Positions 32,879-41,325 of a stretch of 64,000 nt of DNA are shown here, piece after piece (within the stretch, counting starts at the first letter, position 1; each line of letters opens with the position of its first letter). This DNA is from CAWBXL01 sp963837365 (GTDB taxonomy: Bacteria > Acidobacteriota > Terriglobia > Terriglobales > Acidobacteriaceae): the NCBI GenBank assembly GCA_963837365.1, contig CAWIMW010000003.1, positions 1-64,000 on the forward strand, read 5' to 3'. The translations under genes and the position numbers were made by a program. The notes beneath the pieces were generated by a model. That model did not search any database. It was not told where the DNA came from and saw only the letters and a list, made by a program, of their open reading frames with translations.

Positions 32879-33541
32879 ATGGGAGATGTGGCCAGAATCG
32901 GAGGACGCGTGGCGGGGCAGCATGCGCGCGGGCAGGCTCGTGCGCTGGCGACGCGGAAGCTCGGCGCGATCGGGCTGCTATTGCTGCTCCTGCTCGGCGC
33001 GGGGCCGGTGCTCGGGCTGCGCGGCCCGGTGCTGATCGGGGTTGAGCTGGCAGTGCTCGCCGCGATGGTCGCGGCGAACCGCGTCTACTCGCGTCGCTTC
33101 GAAAGCTGGCTGCAGGGCGCCAAGGGTGAGGAGAGCGTCGGCAGGGTGTTGGAGGGCCTCGAGGCCCAGGGCTGGTATGCGGTCCACGATGTCTCGCTCG
33201 GGCGCGGCAACGTCGACCACGTGGCGATCGGGCCGGGCGGCATCTTCGCGATCGAGACCAAGAGCCGGCGCGGCCGGGTCCCGATCGACCGGATCGATCG
33301 GCGCTGGCTGAAGCAGGCCTACGCCGAGCGCAAGCTGCTCGAGCGGATCACCGGGATGCGGGTCGAAGCGCTGCTCGTCTTCAGCGACGCCTACCTGGTC
33401 GGCTCGGTACCGGCCCGCCGCGAGGGGGTGGCGATCCTCCCCGCGCGCGCGCTGACCGGCTTCCTCGATCGCCGCTGGCCGACCATGTCAGCGACGGAAG
33501 CGCGTGAAGTAGCCGAGCGCCTGACGAACGCAGTCGCGTAG
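32879..33541 (+). CDS. NERD-domain membrane protein
   Basis: A 220-residue protein; start ATG 32879 (32867 possible). Two hydrophobic helices (IGLLLLLLLGAGPVLGL, VLIGVELAVLAAMVAANRVY) precede a nuclease-related domain: GAKGEESVGRVLEGLEAQGW, DVSLGRGNVDHVAIGPGGIF, AIETKSRRGRV with the E-x-K nuclease-like core. NERD proteins are linked to DNA processing but few are studied. Upstream sequence back to 32432 is shadow over the mntA remnant. Confidence 0.75.
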   Translation: MGDVARIGGRVAGQHARGQARALATRKLGAIGLLLLLLLGAGPVLGLRGPVLIGVELAVLAAMVAANRVYSRRFESWLQGAKGEESVGRVLEGLEAQGWYAVHDVSLGRGNVDHVAIGPGGIFAIETKSRRGRVPIDRIDRRWLKQAYAERKLLERITGMRVEALLVFSDAYLVGSVPARREGVAILPARALTGFLDRRWPTMSATEAREVAERLTNAVA

Positions 33542-33737
33542 GCACATCCTCCGCCTCCAGATCCTCGATCTTCAGACCCTCGCTCGCAAGCAACTCACGC
33601 TCAAGCCGCCCCGAACGTCGGCCAACGTCGTGCCCTCGGGCAGGAGATACCCGGCCGGCAATTTCAGTGATTCCATCCAGCGGCCTCCTAGTGGGTTCAT
33701 AGAGACACGAAAATGTGTTGTCTGCAACCATATCCGT

Positions 33738-34208
33738 ATGAACAAGCTGGCACGAGTAAGGCTCAGTGGCGATGTGGACGGCGACTACGTCGTCCTACGT
33801 CAGCATGCCGGTGGGGTGCTGCGAATCGCGCCCGAGCAGCCGAACGGGCTGCCGAAGGTGGTGGCTCTGGAGAAGACGTGCTTCGCGTGCCCGGCCCAAT
33901 GGGAGGGGACCCTCGAAGACGGGCGGACGGTCTACGCGCGCTACCGCGGCGGCGCGCTGAGCGTCGGGATCGGCAACGACATCGATGAGGCGATCGACAA
34001 TGGGATGTCAGATCAAGCTCTTTACGCGGACCACGTCGGCTACGGACTTGACGGGTTCATGGACTTCGAGGAACTGAAGACACATCTACACGGGCTGCTG
34101 GAGTTCCCCGTCGACCTCGTCGTCGAGAACGAACGCGAGCCGGACTGGGATCTCGAGGCGCTGGAGAAGCTGCTCAAGCCGAAAAGCGACGAGAACTCGC
34201 CAACCTAG
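33738..34208 (+). CDS. Hypothetical protein with one CxxC
   Basis: A 156-residue protein from ATG 33738. It is beta-rich in the first half (ARVRLSGDVDGDYVVLRQH, VYARYRGGALSVGIG) with a CFAC pair near residue 48, and acidic in the second half. No family recognised. It converges on a broken HEPN gene and its stop lies just beyond that gene's end. The 196 bp before it contain no clear gene; a short minus-strand frame MESLKLPAGYLLPEGTTLAD at 33676 may be a small peptide or fragment. Confidence 0.5.
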   Translation: MNKLARVRLSGDVDGDYVVLRQHAGGVLRIAPEQPNGLPKVVALEKTCFACPAQWEGTLEDGRTVYARYRGGALSVGIGNDIDEAIDNGMSDQALYADHVGYGLDGFMDFEELKTHLHGLLEFPVDLVVENEREPDWDLEALEKLLKPKSDENSPT

Positions 34209-34496
34209 GCCGCTGAATCGTCTTCTGGTGGATTCATTTCGGCGTCCGCCCATTCGATTGCGCGCACAGCCCATCGCAGAGCGCTTTTGGCCGCGTCTCA
34301 TGCAACTTTGCGAAGACGCTGGGTCCAAGTCGCGACTGGCAATCGCTGCCTTGAGTGCCTTCTCCACAGCCTGTTGGGCGTGGAACCCCACCGGCGAATC
34401 GGAAACCCGTGCGGCTTTGTCCAAGGCTTCCGCCGAAGCGAGATCCTCGCGCGCAAGGGCGAGAAGATCTCCGGGGAGATCAGGCTTCTCACTCAT
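34205..34496 (-). pseudogene. HEPN-domain gene with internal deletion and frameshift
   Basis: From 34496 it reads DLLALAREDLASAEALDKAA and FHAQQAVEKALKAAIASRDL, a normal HEPN N-terminal half. The tail ALRWAVRAIEWADAEMNPPE, with a stop at 34205, is in a different frame, and the usual segment between them (containing the THD-type region) is too short or missing. Its start overlaps the stop of the MNT gene (ATGA). It was the HEPN partner of the nucleotidyltransferase. Confidence 0.6.
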
Positions 34497-34810
34497 CCGG
34501 CGAGGACGCGGCCTTGCGAGAGGGCTGCGTGGACAAGTCCACCGCGCACCTCCCGCCAGCGGTCGGCGTAGTCGCGACTGACGACGATCACATCTGCCGG
34601 CAGTCGCAGATCGCGCAGAGTCCGATGCAGGCGCACCGACTCCTCGGCCTCATTCGCAACCTCTGGCTCGACGACGAGGAAGTCGACATCGCTATGCGGA
34701 CTGGCCTCGCCCCGCGCATGCGATCCGAAGAGCACCACCTGGGCATCGGGGGCCGCAGCAGCCAGCCGGCGACCCGCCTCGGCGATCAGAGTCTCGTTAA
34801 CCACCCTCAT
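34493..34810 (-). CDS. MNT-type nucleotidyltransferase domain protein
   Basis: A 105-residue minimal nucleotidyltransferase with GSHARGEASPHSDVDFLVVE (residues 29-48), the G-S-x10-D-x-D active site intact. In MNT/HEPN pairs the MNT protein adenylylates or otherwise restrains the HEPN RNase. Here the partner directly downstream is damaged, so the antitoxin is likely an orphan. It is the second MNT/HEPN locus within 2.5 kb. Confidence 0.8.
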   Translation of the reverse strand: MRVVNETLIAEAGRRLAAAAPDAQVVLFGSHARGEASPHSDVDFLVVEPEVANEAEESVRLHRTLRDLRLPADVIVVSRDYADRWREVRGGLVHAALSQGRVLAG

Positions 34811-34838
34811 AGCCGAGAATCGTAATCACTGCTGTGGA

Positions 34839-35507
34839 TTGAGCTCGATCGCTTGCCTTCAGTTCGACCACAGTCCGGCCGATGACGTTCTGGGATGGCC
34901 GAGCGCGAGATCGATCTGGGAACTGCCGGCGCGAGTGCTCGGCGGGAGCACGAGCGATCGGCGGGGGAAGCGGGAGGCCGCAACCCGCGAGCGGCACCCA
35001 CACATCGGCAACCTCCTGCTTCGCCTCCAATCGCCACCGGCCAGTGAGGTCGCATGGAACACCGGCGCCGGCGGCGAGGAGGCGCTCGGCGTACATCTCG
35101 CCAAGCGCTGCGCCGACGTGATCGTCCTCCACGACCGCCGGATCCCGCGCAGCCGCGCGAACATCGACCACCTCGCAGTCGCCCCTTCGGGCGTCTACGT
35201 GATCGACGCCAAGCGCTACAAGGGCAAGATCGAGGTGCGAAAGCCCTTCTTCGGCGAACCGCGCCTGCTGATCGCCGGCCGCGACAAGAGGAAGCTGGTC
35301 GAGGGACTGGCACGCCAGCGCGAAACAGTGCGCGCCGCGCTGACCGAGACGGTGCCGGCGATGCCGGTTCACGCTTGCTTCTGCTTCCTCAACCCAGCCA
35401 GCCAGGCCGGCGGCAGCGGCTTGCCTATGCTGCGGACCCTCAAGATCGACGACTTTTTGCCAGAACCTGGCGCCTTGGAGAGGTCTCGTCGGGCTCGATC
35501 GCCTTGA
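34839..35507 (+). CDS. NERD-domain protein, both ends uncertain
   Basis: Clear NERD core: WNTGAGGEEALGVHLAKRCA, RIPRSRANIDHLAVAPSGVY, VIDAKRYKGKIEVRKPFFGE with D-x-K in the nuclease-like position, and VEGLARQRETVRAAL. The N-terminal 60 residues before RERHPHIGNLLLRLQ look non-coding, so the true start is unclear. The normal C-terminus is lost near 35455, where the sequence runs into the convergent hxsC end, so it seems truncated by the rearrangement that brought the hxs locus. Confidence 0.6.
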   Translation: MSSIACLQFDHSPADDVLGWPSARSIWELPARVLGGSTSDRRGKREAATRERHPHIGNLLLRLQSPPASEVAWNTGAGGEEALGVHLAKRCADVIVLHDRRIPRSRANIDHLAVAPSGVYVIDAKRYKGKIEVRKPFFGEPRLLIAGRDKRKLVEGLARQRETVRAALTETVPAMPVHACFCFLNPASQAGGSGLPMLRTLKIDDFLPEPGALERSRRARSP

Positions 35508-36638
35508 TGTGATCGCTGTGGCGGTATTTGGCCGAAAAGAAGAAGCCGCCGCAGCGATCGAGCACGGCGCACTTCGCGCACTCGGGGTGGTACTCGTTCT
35601 TCCAGTCGCTGATCGAGCGAACCGCGAAGGGCCAGAGCTCGCGGTCGAGCAGGCAGAGCTGGTGGTTGTAGATCATCGTCCTGACCCCGCGCCGGGCGAG
35701 CAGCGACACCGCCTCGGTCAGCTCGGCCTGGTAGTCGACCGGGTCGATCCAGACCTCGTCCATGTTGGCTCGGGCGAAGCCGATCATCTCCAGGCCCATC
35801 AGCGCGACCTGGTCGACGAACGGCAGGTTGCGGGCGATGAACTCAGCGATCTCCGGTAGCGCCGGCACGGTCTGCTTGTGGATGACGACCCGGATCTCGA
35901 TGCGTGGCGCCGGCTTCGCCGAGGTTGACGATCCCACGCACCGTCTCGTCGAATGCCCCCTCCGCCTGGACGACGTAGTCGTGCAGGGTCGGCTCTGCTC
36001 CGTAGATCGGGATGCCGACCATCATCCGCGGATTGCCGACGCCGGCCCAGGCGGAGGCGAAGCCGAAGTCGGCGAACCGTCGCCCGTTGGAGAGCACGTG
36101 GACGTCGGCGTCGGGCAGCAGGTTGCGGCAGAGGCGCAGCAGCTCGAGCAGGCGGTCGCCGTAGATCGTCGGCTCGCCGCCGGTGAAGCCGATGCCCGGC
36201 GTTGAGGGCGGCAGCAGGCGGATCAGCTCGCGCGCGTTGTCGAGCAGCCAGTCGTCTTCGCGCTCCTTCGGCGGCTGCGAGCACATCAGGCAGTAGTGGT
36301 CGCAGCGCTCGGTCAGCAGAACGCTGTTCTGCCGGGCTCGCGCGGCGCCAGAGGACACGCAGGTACTCGCCGGTCGATGAGGTGGAGACAACGTCGCCGG
36401 CCGATAGGTGGCGGAGGAGCGGCGGCAACGCGATCCAGGGCCTGCTGGCGGGAGCGTGCTCGGGATCGGCGACGAGATAGAGGCCGAACCCCTCCGGCGG
36501 CTCCTCGCCGTCCCGAACCAGGTAGGCCCTGCCGTGGCGCTGCGGCGTCAGCGTCTCGCGATCGACCAACAGCCAGACCGCTCGCGACAGTGGCGCGTCG
36601 AGCTCGAAGGCGGCGGCACGGCCGCGCAGCGCGATCAT
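35440..36638 (-). pseudogene. hxsC: HxsC radical SAM protein (His-Xaa-Ser system), frameshifted
   Basis: From ATG 36638 (MIALRGRAAAFELDAPLSRA) the N-terminal region runs to about 36340, then shifts frame to NSVLLTERCDHYCLMCSQPP, the radical SAM CxxxCxxC site with GIGFTGGEPTIYGDRLLELL after it. A second shift near 35915 leads to RIEIRVVIHKQTVPALPEIA and a C-terminal Cys group ECAKCAVLDRCGGFF. All hallmark blocks are present. It follows hxsB with a 4-bp overlap. Role in the family: radical-SAM modification of HxsA together with HxsB. Confidence 0.75.
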
Positions 36639-38094
36639 CGGCCCGCCCAGCCGAGGAAGGTCGCCCGCGCCGCGGCATCCGCCTCGTAGAGCTCCAGCAG
36701 GAGCTTGAAGATCGCCATGTTGCGGCGGCAGAAGTCCGACTCCGGCTTGCGGCCGAGGAAGTCGCCGGTAGTCGCGTAGTGGTAGACGGGGTCGGAGCCG
36801 CAGTAAGGCTCGAAGGCGCAGTCGCTGCACATCGGCGCGCTCGGGGCGAAGGACTCCTCGAGCGGGTGCGAGCAGCGCGTCGGAGGTCATGATCTCCTCG
36901 TAGGAGTCGGTCGCCAGGTCGCCGAGCCGGAAGGTCGTCGTCGCCCATCTCGGCGAGCATCCGGCCCTCGTCGGAGGCGTAGACCTCGCCGTCGTAGTTG
37001 TAGACGATGGCGCCGATCCCGATCCCGGCCGGCGAGGTCAGGTCGACGTAGCCGGGTTCGTCGGTTGGTCAGCATCTTCTTCAGGATCACCGAGGAGAGG
37101 TACTCGGTCATTGCGACCCCGCGGCGGTTCAGCTCGAGGATGTAGTCGAGGCCCTCGCGGTAGAAGTCGAGCCAGCGCTCGGCGTCGTAGGCGGAGTAGC
37201 TCTTGGTCTTGATCGCGAACCCGTAGGGCGAGAGCGGCCGCAGGAAGATCCCACGCAGGCCCAGCTCCAAGTAGCAGTCGACGATCTCGCGCGACGCGGT
37301 CGAGGCTCGCCTTGGTCGTCGTCATCAGCGCCGAGACACGGTCGACGCCGAGCGCCTCGCGCACGCGCCGGATCCCCTCCGTCGCCAGCTCCCAGCTGTT
37401 GCGCCCGGGGCGCGGCCGGTTGCTGTTGTGCAGGTCGGCCGGGCCGTCGAGCGAAGTCGAGATGTGGATGTCGTGGCGGTCGCAGAAGTCGAGGATCTCG
37501 TCGTCAGCAGCGCCAGGTTGGTGGCGATTACGAAGCCGAGGTTCTCTGCGCTCCTCGCGGTTGCGCCGCTCGGCCTCGGTGGACGATCTCTTCGATCAGG
37601 CCGAAGTTGAGCAGCGGCTCACCGCCCTGGAACTCGATCTTGATCGCCGAGGACGGCGAGCGGAAGGCCATGTCGAGGCCACGCTCGGCCGTCTCGAGCG
37701 ACATGTCATAGCGCCCCTTGTCGCTGCTCTGGCGCGAGACCTGGCAGTAGGGACAGGAGTGCTCGCAGCGCAGCGAGACGACGAAGATGTGCAGCCCGGT
37801 CGACTCGGCGAGGCGCCGGTAACGGGTGCGGGACTTGAGCGCCAGGAGGGTCGAGGGCGCACGGTCGCCCGGCTGGCGGATCAGGTGCTTGGCGCGCAGG
37901 CGACGCACCAAGGGGGAGTCGATCGGGAGGCGCTTCTCGGCGAGCTCGTCGAATTCCTCGGCGGCAAGGGTCACGTGCTCGCCGACCATGTTGGTGACCA
38001 GCACCCTGCCGTTCAGGCGCTCGAAGCGGAACGGCAGCAGCTCCCACTCGGCCGCCTGCGGCCGGAAGTCCTCCAGCTGCCGGAAGCGCGACAC
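36635..38094 (-). pseudogene. hxsB: HxsB radical SAM protein (His-Xaa-Ser system), several frameshifts
   Basis: Starts with GTG 38094 (MSRFRQLEDFRPQAAEWELL). Radical SAM motif CEHSCPYCQ is followed by IKIEFQGGEPLLNFGLIEEI. Coding sequence then hops frames at least five times (near 37540, 37510, 37300, 37070, 36940 and 36850) through IATNLALLT, STSLDGPADLHNSNR, LGLRGIFLRPLSPYGFAIKT and YDGEVYASDEGRMLAEMGDD to the SPASM-like tail CSDCAFEPYCGSDPVYHYAT. Each segment matches the expected order. The number of breaks with intact protein sense favours sequencing indels over decay. Confidence 0.75.
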
Positions 38095-38096
38095 GC

Positions 38097-38423
38097 TCAG
38101 GCGGTGCCGGGCGGGTCGACGAGGCCGGTCTTCGAGAACGCCTGGGCGAGGATCATCGTGCGGATCGGCTCGGTTTCGGCGCGGATCCGCTCGCGCAGCA
38201 CCTGGTCGAGGACCTCGGTGCGGAAGTCGGGGATCAGCGTTTCGATGTCAACGTCGCCGACGGCGGTGAGGACGCAGCGGTGCTGGGGCTCGCCGCTCTC
38301 CAGCTCGCACGAGACACGATCGGCGAACCGATATGCGGCCCGCTGGATCGCGTCGGTCGAGTGGCTCGCAGCGTCGAAGCTCAGCTCTGCAGCGGCCGGG
38401 CGATCTGGCGCCGCGTCGCCCAC
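38097..38423 (-). CDS. hxsD: HxsD (His-Xaa-Ser system protein)
   Basis: A 108-residue protein from GTG 38423, directly after the hxsA stop; the longer open frame upstream is antiphase reading of the hxsA repeats. It shows AELSFDAASHSTDAIQRAAY, LTAVGDVDIETLIPDFRTEV and LDQVLRERIRAETEPIRTMI, as in HxsD. Ends 3 bp before hxsB. HxsD is a small partner found only with HxsA/B/C; its biochemical job is unknown. Confidence 0.8.
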   Translation of the reverse strand: MGDAAPDRPAAAELSFDAASHSTDAIQRAAYRFADRVSCELESGEPQHRCVLTAVGDVDIETLIPDFRTEVLDQVLRERIRAETEPIRTMILAQAFSKTGLVDPPGTA

Positions 38424-38424
38424 G

Positions 38425-38931
38425 TCAGCTGGAGGAGTAGTGCGAGCTGTGAGAGGCGTGCGAAGAGTGCGAGTAATGACCGCCGCCTCCGTACCCACCG
38501 GAACTCGAATAGTGCGACGAGTGCGAGGCATGGGAGCTATGACTGCTGTGCGAGCCGTGGGAGTAGTGGGACGAGTGTGGTTCCGGTTCGGGCGGAACAG
38601 CTTCCAGGGTGCGTTCTTCTTCGACTTCTTCCGCTTCTTCCCGTTCTCCAGCTTCGCGCTGTTCCCGTGCTTCCCGTTCCTTCGTTTCCCGCCGTTCCCG
38701 TGCTTCCCGGTGTTCCTTCGCTTCCCGCCGTTCTTCTCTTTGTTGCCGTTCCTGCGCGCGCTGGCGAGCTTCCTGCCCGGCTTCCCGTTCGGCTTCCTTG
38801 ACGCTCGGCGTCGTGACCGGGGCTTCCGTCTTCGCACCGCCCCCGCAAGCGCTGATCGCTGCGGCAACAGCCACGCTCAACGGCACGAGGAACGCCCGCT
38901 TGGAGCGAATCTGCTCAAACTCCGGAGACAC
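38425..38931 (-). CDS. hxsA: HxsA: lipoprotein with His-Xaa-Ser repeats
   Basis: A 168-residue precursor-like protein. The N-terminus KRAFLVPLSVAVAAAISACG is a lipoprotein signal with lipobox ISAC (Cys about residue 29). A highly charged Glu/Arg helix follows (about residues 45-105), then a proline-rich hinge (PPEPEP) and two blocks of His-Xaa-Ser tripeptides, 8 and 5 units, separated by a Gly/Tyr stretch. The repeat tract is the presumed target of the radical SAM enzymes HxsB and HxsC coded downstream. Predicted to be exported and membrane-anchored; the modification and function are unknown. Confidence 0.85.
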   Translation of the reverse strand: MSPEFEQIRSKRAFLVPLSVAVAAAISACGGGAKTEAPVTTPSVKEAEREAGQEARQRAQERQQREERREAKEHREARERRETKEREAREQREAGEREEAEEVEEERTLEAVPPEPEPHSSHYSHGSHSSHSSHASHSSHYSSSGGYGGGGHYSHSSHASHSSHYSSS

Positions 38932-38954
38932 GTGACTGTTCAGGTCGCCAACGC

Positions 38955-39806
38955 TCAGGACACGGCCGCGCCGGGGAGCCAGGGATCCCGCTCGGCCAGG
39001 CGGCCGAGGACCTCGAGGACGTCGTGGCCCTGCTTGGCGGCGGTGCCGAGGTAGGAGCGCAGGGCGAGGAACCCCTCAGCACCGGCGATCGTCCGCCAGC
39101 TGCCTGAGATCTTCTGCTGGAGCTTGACCATGCGCAGGTCGCGCTCGGCCTGGTTGTTGTCGAAGGGGACGCGGAAGTCGCGGGCGAAGCACAGGACTTC
39201 CTCGCGATGCTCGTCGAGGCGGCGGTGCAGGTTGGCGGTCTTGGAGCGGCCGATCGGCCCGCGCTTGCCGGTTCGCTCCGTGGGCGGCGGGTTCTGCTCG
39301 TGCCCGAGGGCGATGACCCGCTCGTAGCGCTCCTCGAAGGCGGCCAGGACGGCTGGTGGAAGAGCGTCTTGTTCCGCGGCGCGGGCCCGCTCGACAGCGG
39401 CCTTGATCTCGCGCAGCAGAGCGTCCATCTCCCGCGCCCAGGTCTGGGTCTCGGGGTCGCGCTCGATCGCCCCCAGCAGCTCTCGCAGGTGGTGGACATT
39501 GCACAGGGCGTGGGCGACGTCCTCATACTTGCGGTAGGTCGAGAGCCCGTCGTGGACGGCGACGCCGGAGAAGGACCTGAGGACGCCGAGATGGTCGATC
39601 CCCTCTTTCCCGCGCCGGTCGTGCACCGCGTAGAGGGTGAGCCTGTCGGTGCTCGCGGAATGGACCCAGCGCAGAGCGCCTTCGGCGCGGGCGCCTGTCT
39701 CGTCGAAGTGGGCGACCGCGGCGTCGATCAGTCGCCCGCGCACGATGCTCTCGAACTCCCCGAGATCGCCGCCGCCGCGCTCGACGATCCCCCGCAGCGT
39801 CCCGGT
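38955..39806 (-). pseudogene. IS66-family transposase, 5' half missing
   Basis: The frame is open from about 39806 (STGTLRGIVERGGGDLGEFE) to 38955. Catalytic signs: AHFDETGARAEGALRWVHSA (first Asp), GVAVHDGLSTYRKYEDVAHA (second Asp), LCNVHHLRELL and FDNNQAERDLRMVKLQQKIS (Glu). About 270 residues remain of a usual 500 or so; the N-terminal zinc-finger/HTH part is absent. Homology stops abruptly where the lower-GC DNA begins, so the truncation coincides with the compositional junction. Confidence 0.8.
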
Positions 39807-39830
39807 CGAGAAGAAAAAGAAGACAACTTA
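39800..39830. other. Composition and taxon junction
   Basis: Left of about 39806 the reverse strand codes IS66 transposase in high-GC codons; right of it the forward strand codes a HigA-like antidote starting with EKKKKTTYRPFDAAAYL and no start codon. The two homologies abut within a few bases at GTCGAGAAGAAAAAGAAG. Gene content and codon use differ on the two sides for tens of kilobases. Confidence 0.65.
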
Positions 39831-40108
39831 CAGACCATTCGACGCTGCGGCCTATCTCGATAACGATGTGGTCATCGCCGAATATCTTTCTGCGGCGGCC
39901 GAAGACCAACCCCGCAGTATTCGTGGCCGCGCTCGGCGAGGTGGCCAAAGCACGCGGCATGGCGCAGATCGCGAAAGACGCAGGACTGGGCAGGGAGAGC
40001 CTGTACAAAACCCTGAGCGCAAGCGCGCACCCTCGCTTTGAAACTATCAGCGCTGTATTGCGCGCCCTCGGGGTGAAGTTCGCCGTCATGGCCGAAGGCG
40101 AGAGTTAG
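39806..40108 (+). pseudogene. HigA-like addiction-module antidote, no start, one frameshift
   Basis: Coding runs TTYRPFDAAAYLDNDVVIAE and YLSAAAED, then shifts by one base (an extra C near 39903) to NPAVFVAALGEVAKARGMAQ, IAKDAGLGRESLYKTLSASA and HPRFETISAVLRALGVKFAV. This is the putative-addiction-module antidote (HigA/XRE-like) family, which normally follows a RelE/HigB-type toxin gene. The start codon and any toxin are cut off by the junction on the left. Confidence 0.7.
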
Positions 40109-40417
40109 GACGCGCGCACCGGCGCATCATTCCCCGCTTTGCAGGCACCGATGTGTTTGACGTTGAACTGACCGACTATCACTAAAGCAGCACGGAGCGA
40201 GGAGCCAAACATCTAAGGTTCAAGCGGGATAGATCAGTGAAATCCTACCTTTCGAAAACGCGAAAAGTGGGGCACATGGCACATTGGGCGGAGGAGCTAC
40301 AGGAGCTTAGGCAGCGCAAAATGGAGTTTCCAGCAAATAGTATTCAGTTCATGGTCGGGCCATGAGTAGTGCTAACCTCACCTCCGGTGATAAAGTCTCG
40401 AATCGCGAGGGTAATGA
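40109..40417. other. Non-coding region after the antidote gene
   Basis: A 309-bp stretch of moderate GC with no gene of good coding character on either strand. It includes short remnants only and must hold the promoter of the FkbM methyltransferase. A weak minus-strand frame from 40682 crosses it but is antisense to that gene. Confidence 0.4.
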
Positions 40418-41317
40418 TTGCTAATTCGTAGACTGCTGCATGTTCTAAATTCGATCTGGCGTGAGGAATCGAACCAGCAGCAGCGCGTTTACCGTATCTG
40501 CCTTTTTTTGGCATGGCAGTTGCGAAAGAGAATTCTTGGCAATCCTGTGGAAGCAAGATTGTTGAATGGCTTGCGAGTGCAAGTCTGGCCCGATTGTGGC
40601 AATTCTCCTGCTGCACTTTACTATTCCTTGCCGAATAGTAAGTACTTGTCATTTCTCCGGGCAAATCTTGAGGGAGGAACATTTCTGGATATCGGTGCCA
40701 ATATCGGACTTGTCAGTCTCTTGGTAGCTGACAAGATTCAGCATGCAATTCTATTTGAACCAAATCCCATTGCGGCAGAGCGCGCTAGAAATAACATTTC
40801 AATCAATCATCTCAACTTCGACGTTTTCTCTCTTGCGCTCTCAGATGCGACTGGAACAATTGAATTCGAAAATGCACCTGGCGTGAGTCCATGTAATCGC
40901 ACTGTCGATGGATTTACGACGTCGATCTCCACCATCAAGGTGCAACGAACTACGTTTGACCATTTTCTACTTGAACACCAAATACCAGCCGGTACGATTC
41001 AGGCGGTGAAGATTGATGTAGAAGGCCATGAGAATTCTGTATTGCGGGGGATGAAAGAATTCCTGAAGACCCATCGTCCCAGATTAGTTATGTTTGAGTA
41101 CCTTGCACGAACCAACATCGGACAAACCTTGGATATATTCAAACAAGTTGGTTACACCGTCTTTGAGCTATCAGCCAATGGGCCGCGAATTGCGAATGAC
41201 AAAGTTGCTCCGCTCCAAGATCTGTTTGCCTGTCCAACTGAACAGGCTTCACAATACGGAATCATGGAAACTTGGAGACAGGAAAGGACGGAAGTACCCC
41301 ATTTGCCCGCCGTCTAA
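40418..41317 (+). CDS. FkbM-family methyltransferase
   Basis: A 299-residue protein; TTG 40418 is the best start, since the nearby ATG at 40414 is out of frame. SAM-binding core GGTFLDIGANIGLVSLLVAD (near residue 87), FEPNPIAAERARNNIS, then DHFLLEHQIPAGTIQAVKID, VEGHENSVLRGMKEFLKTHR and RLVMFEY are the FkbM order. The family O-methylates sugars or glycolipids. It is low in GC compared with the following genes and may belong to a surface-polysaccharide islet. Monocistronic as seen. Confidence 0.85.
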   Translation: MLIRRLLHVLNSIWREESNQQQRVYRICLFLAWQLRKRILGNPVEARLLNGLRVQVWPDCGNSPAALYYSLPNSKYLSFLRANLEGGTFLDIGANIGLVSLLVADKIQHAILFEPNPIAAERARNNISINHLNFDVFSLALSDATGTIEFENAPGVSPCNRTVDGFTTSISTIKVQRTTFDHFLLEHQIPAGTIQAVKIDVEGHENSVLRGMKEFLKTHRPRLVMFEYLARTNIGQTLDIFKQVGYTVFELSANGPRIANDKVAPLQDLFACPTEQASQYGIMETWRQERTEVPHLPAV

Positions 41318-41325
41318 TCGGGTCA

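Noticed and set aside
38430..38560. Possible CRISPR or DNA tandem repeat
   Set aside because: The repetitive GTGCGA/GTGGGA pattern is the codon reflection of His-Xaa-Ser repeats in hxsA. There are no constant repeats with unique spacers. No CRISPR array was seen anywhere in the window.
38424..38867. N-terminal extension of hxsD
   Set aside because: It is the hxsA repeat region read in another frame (Arg/Lys/Asn/Gly-rich). The GTG at 38423 directly after the hxsA stop is the sensible start.
40344..40682. 112-residue minus-strand frame at the FkbM start
   Set aside because: Antisense to the clear FkbM N-terminus and without motif support.
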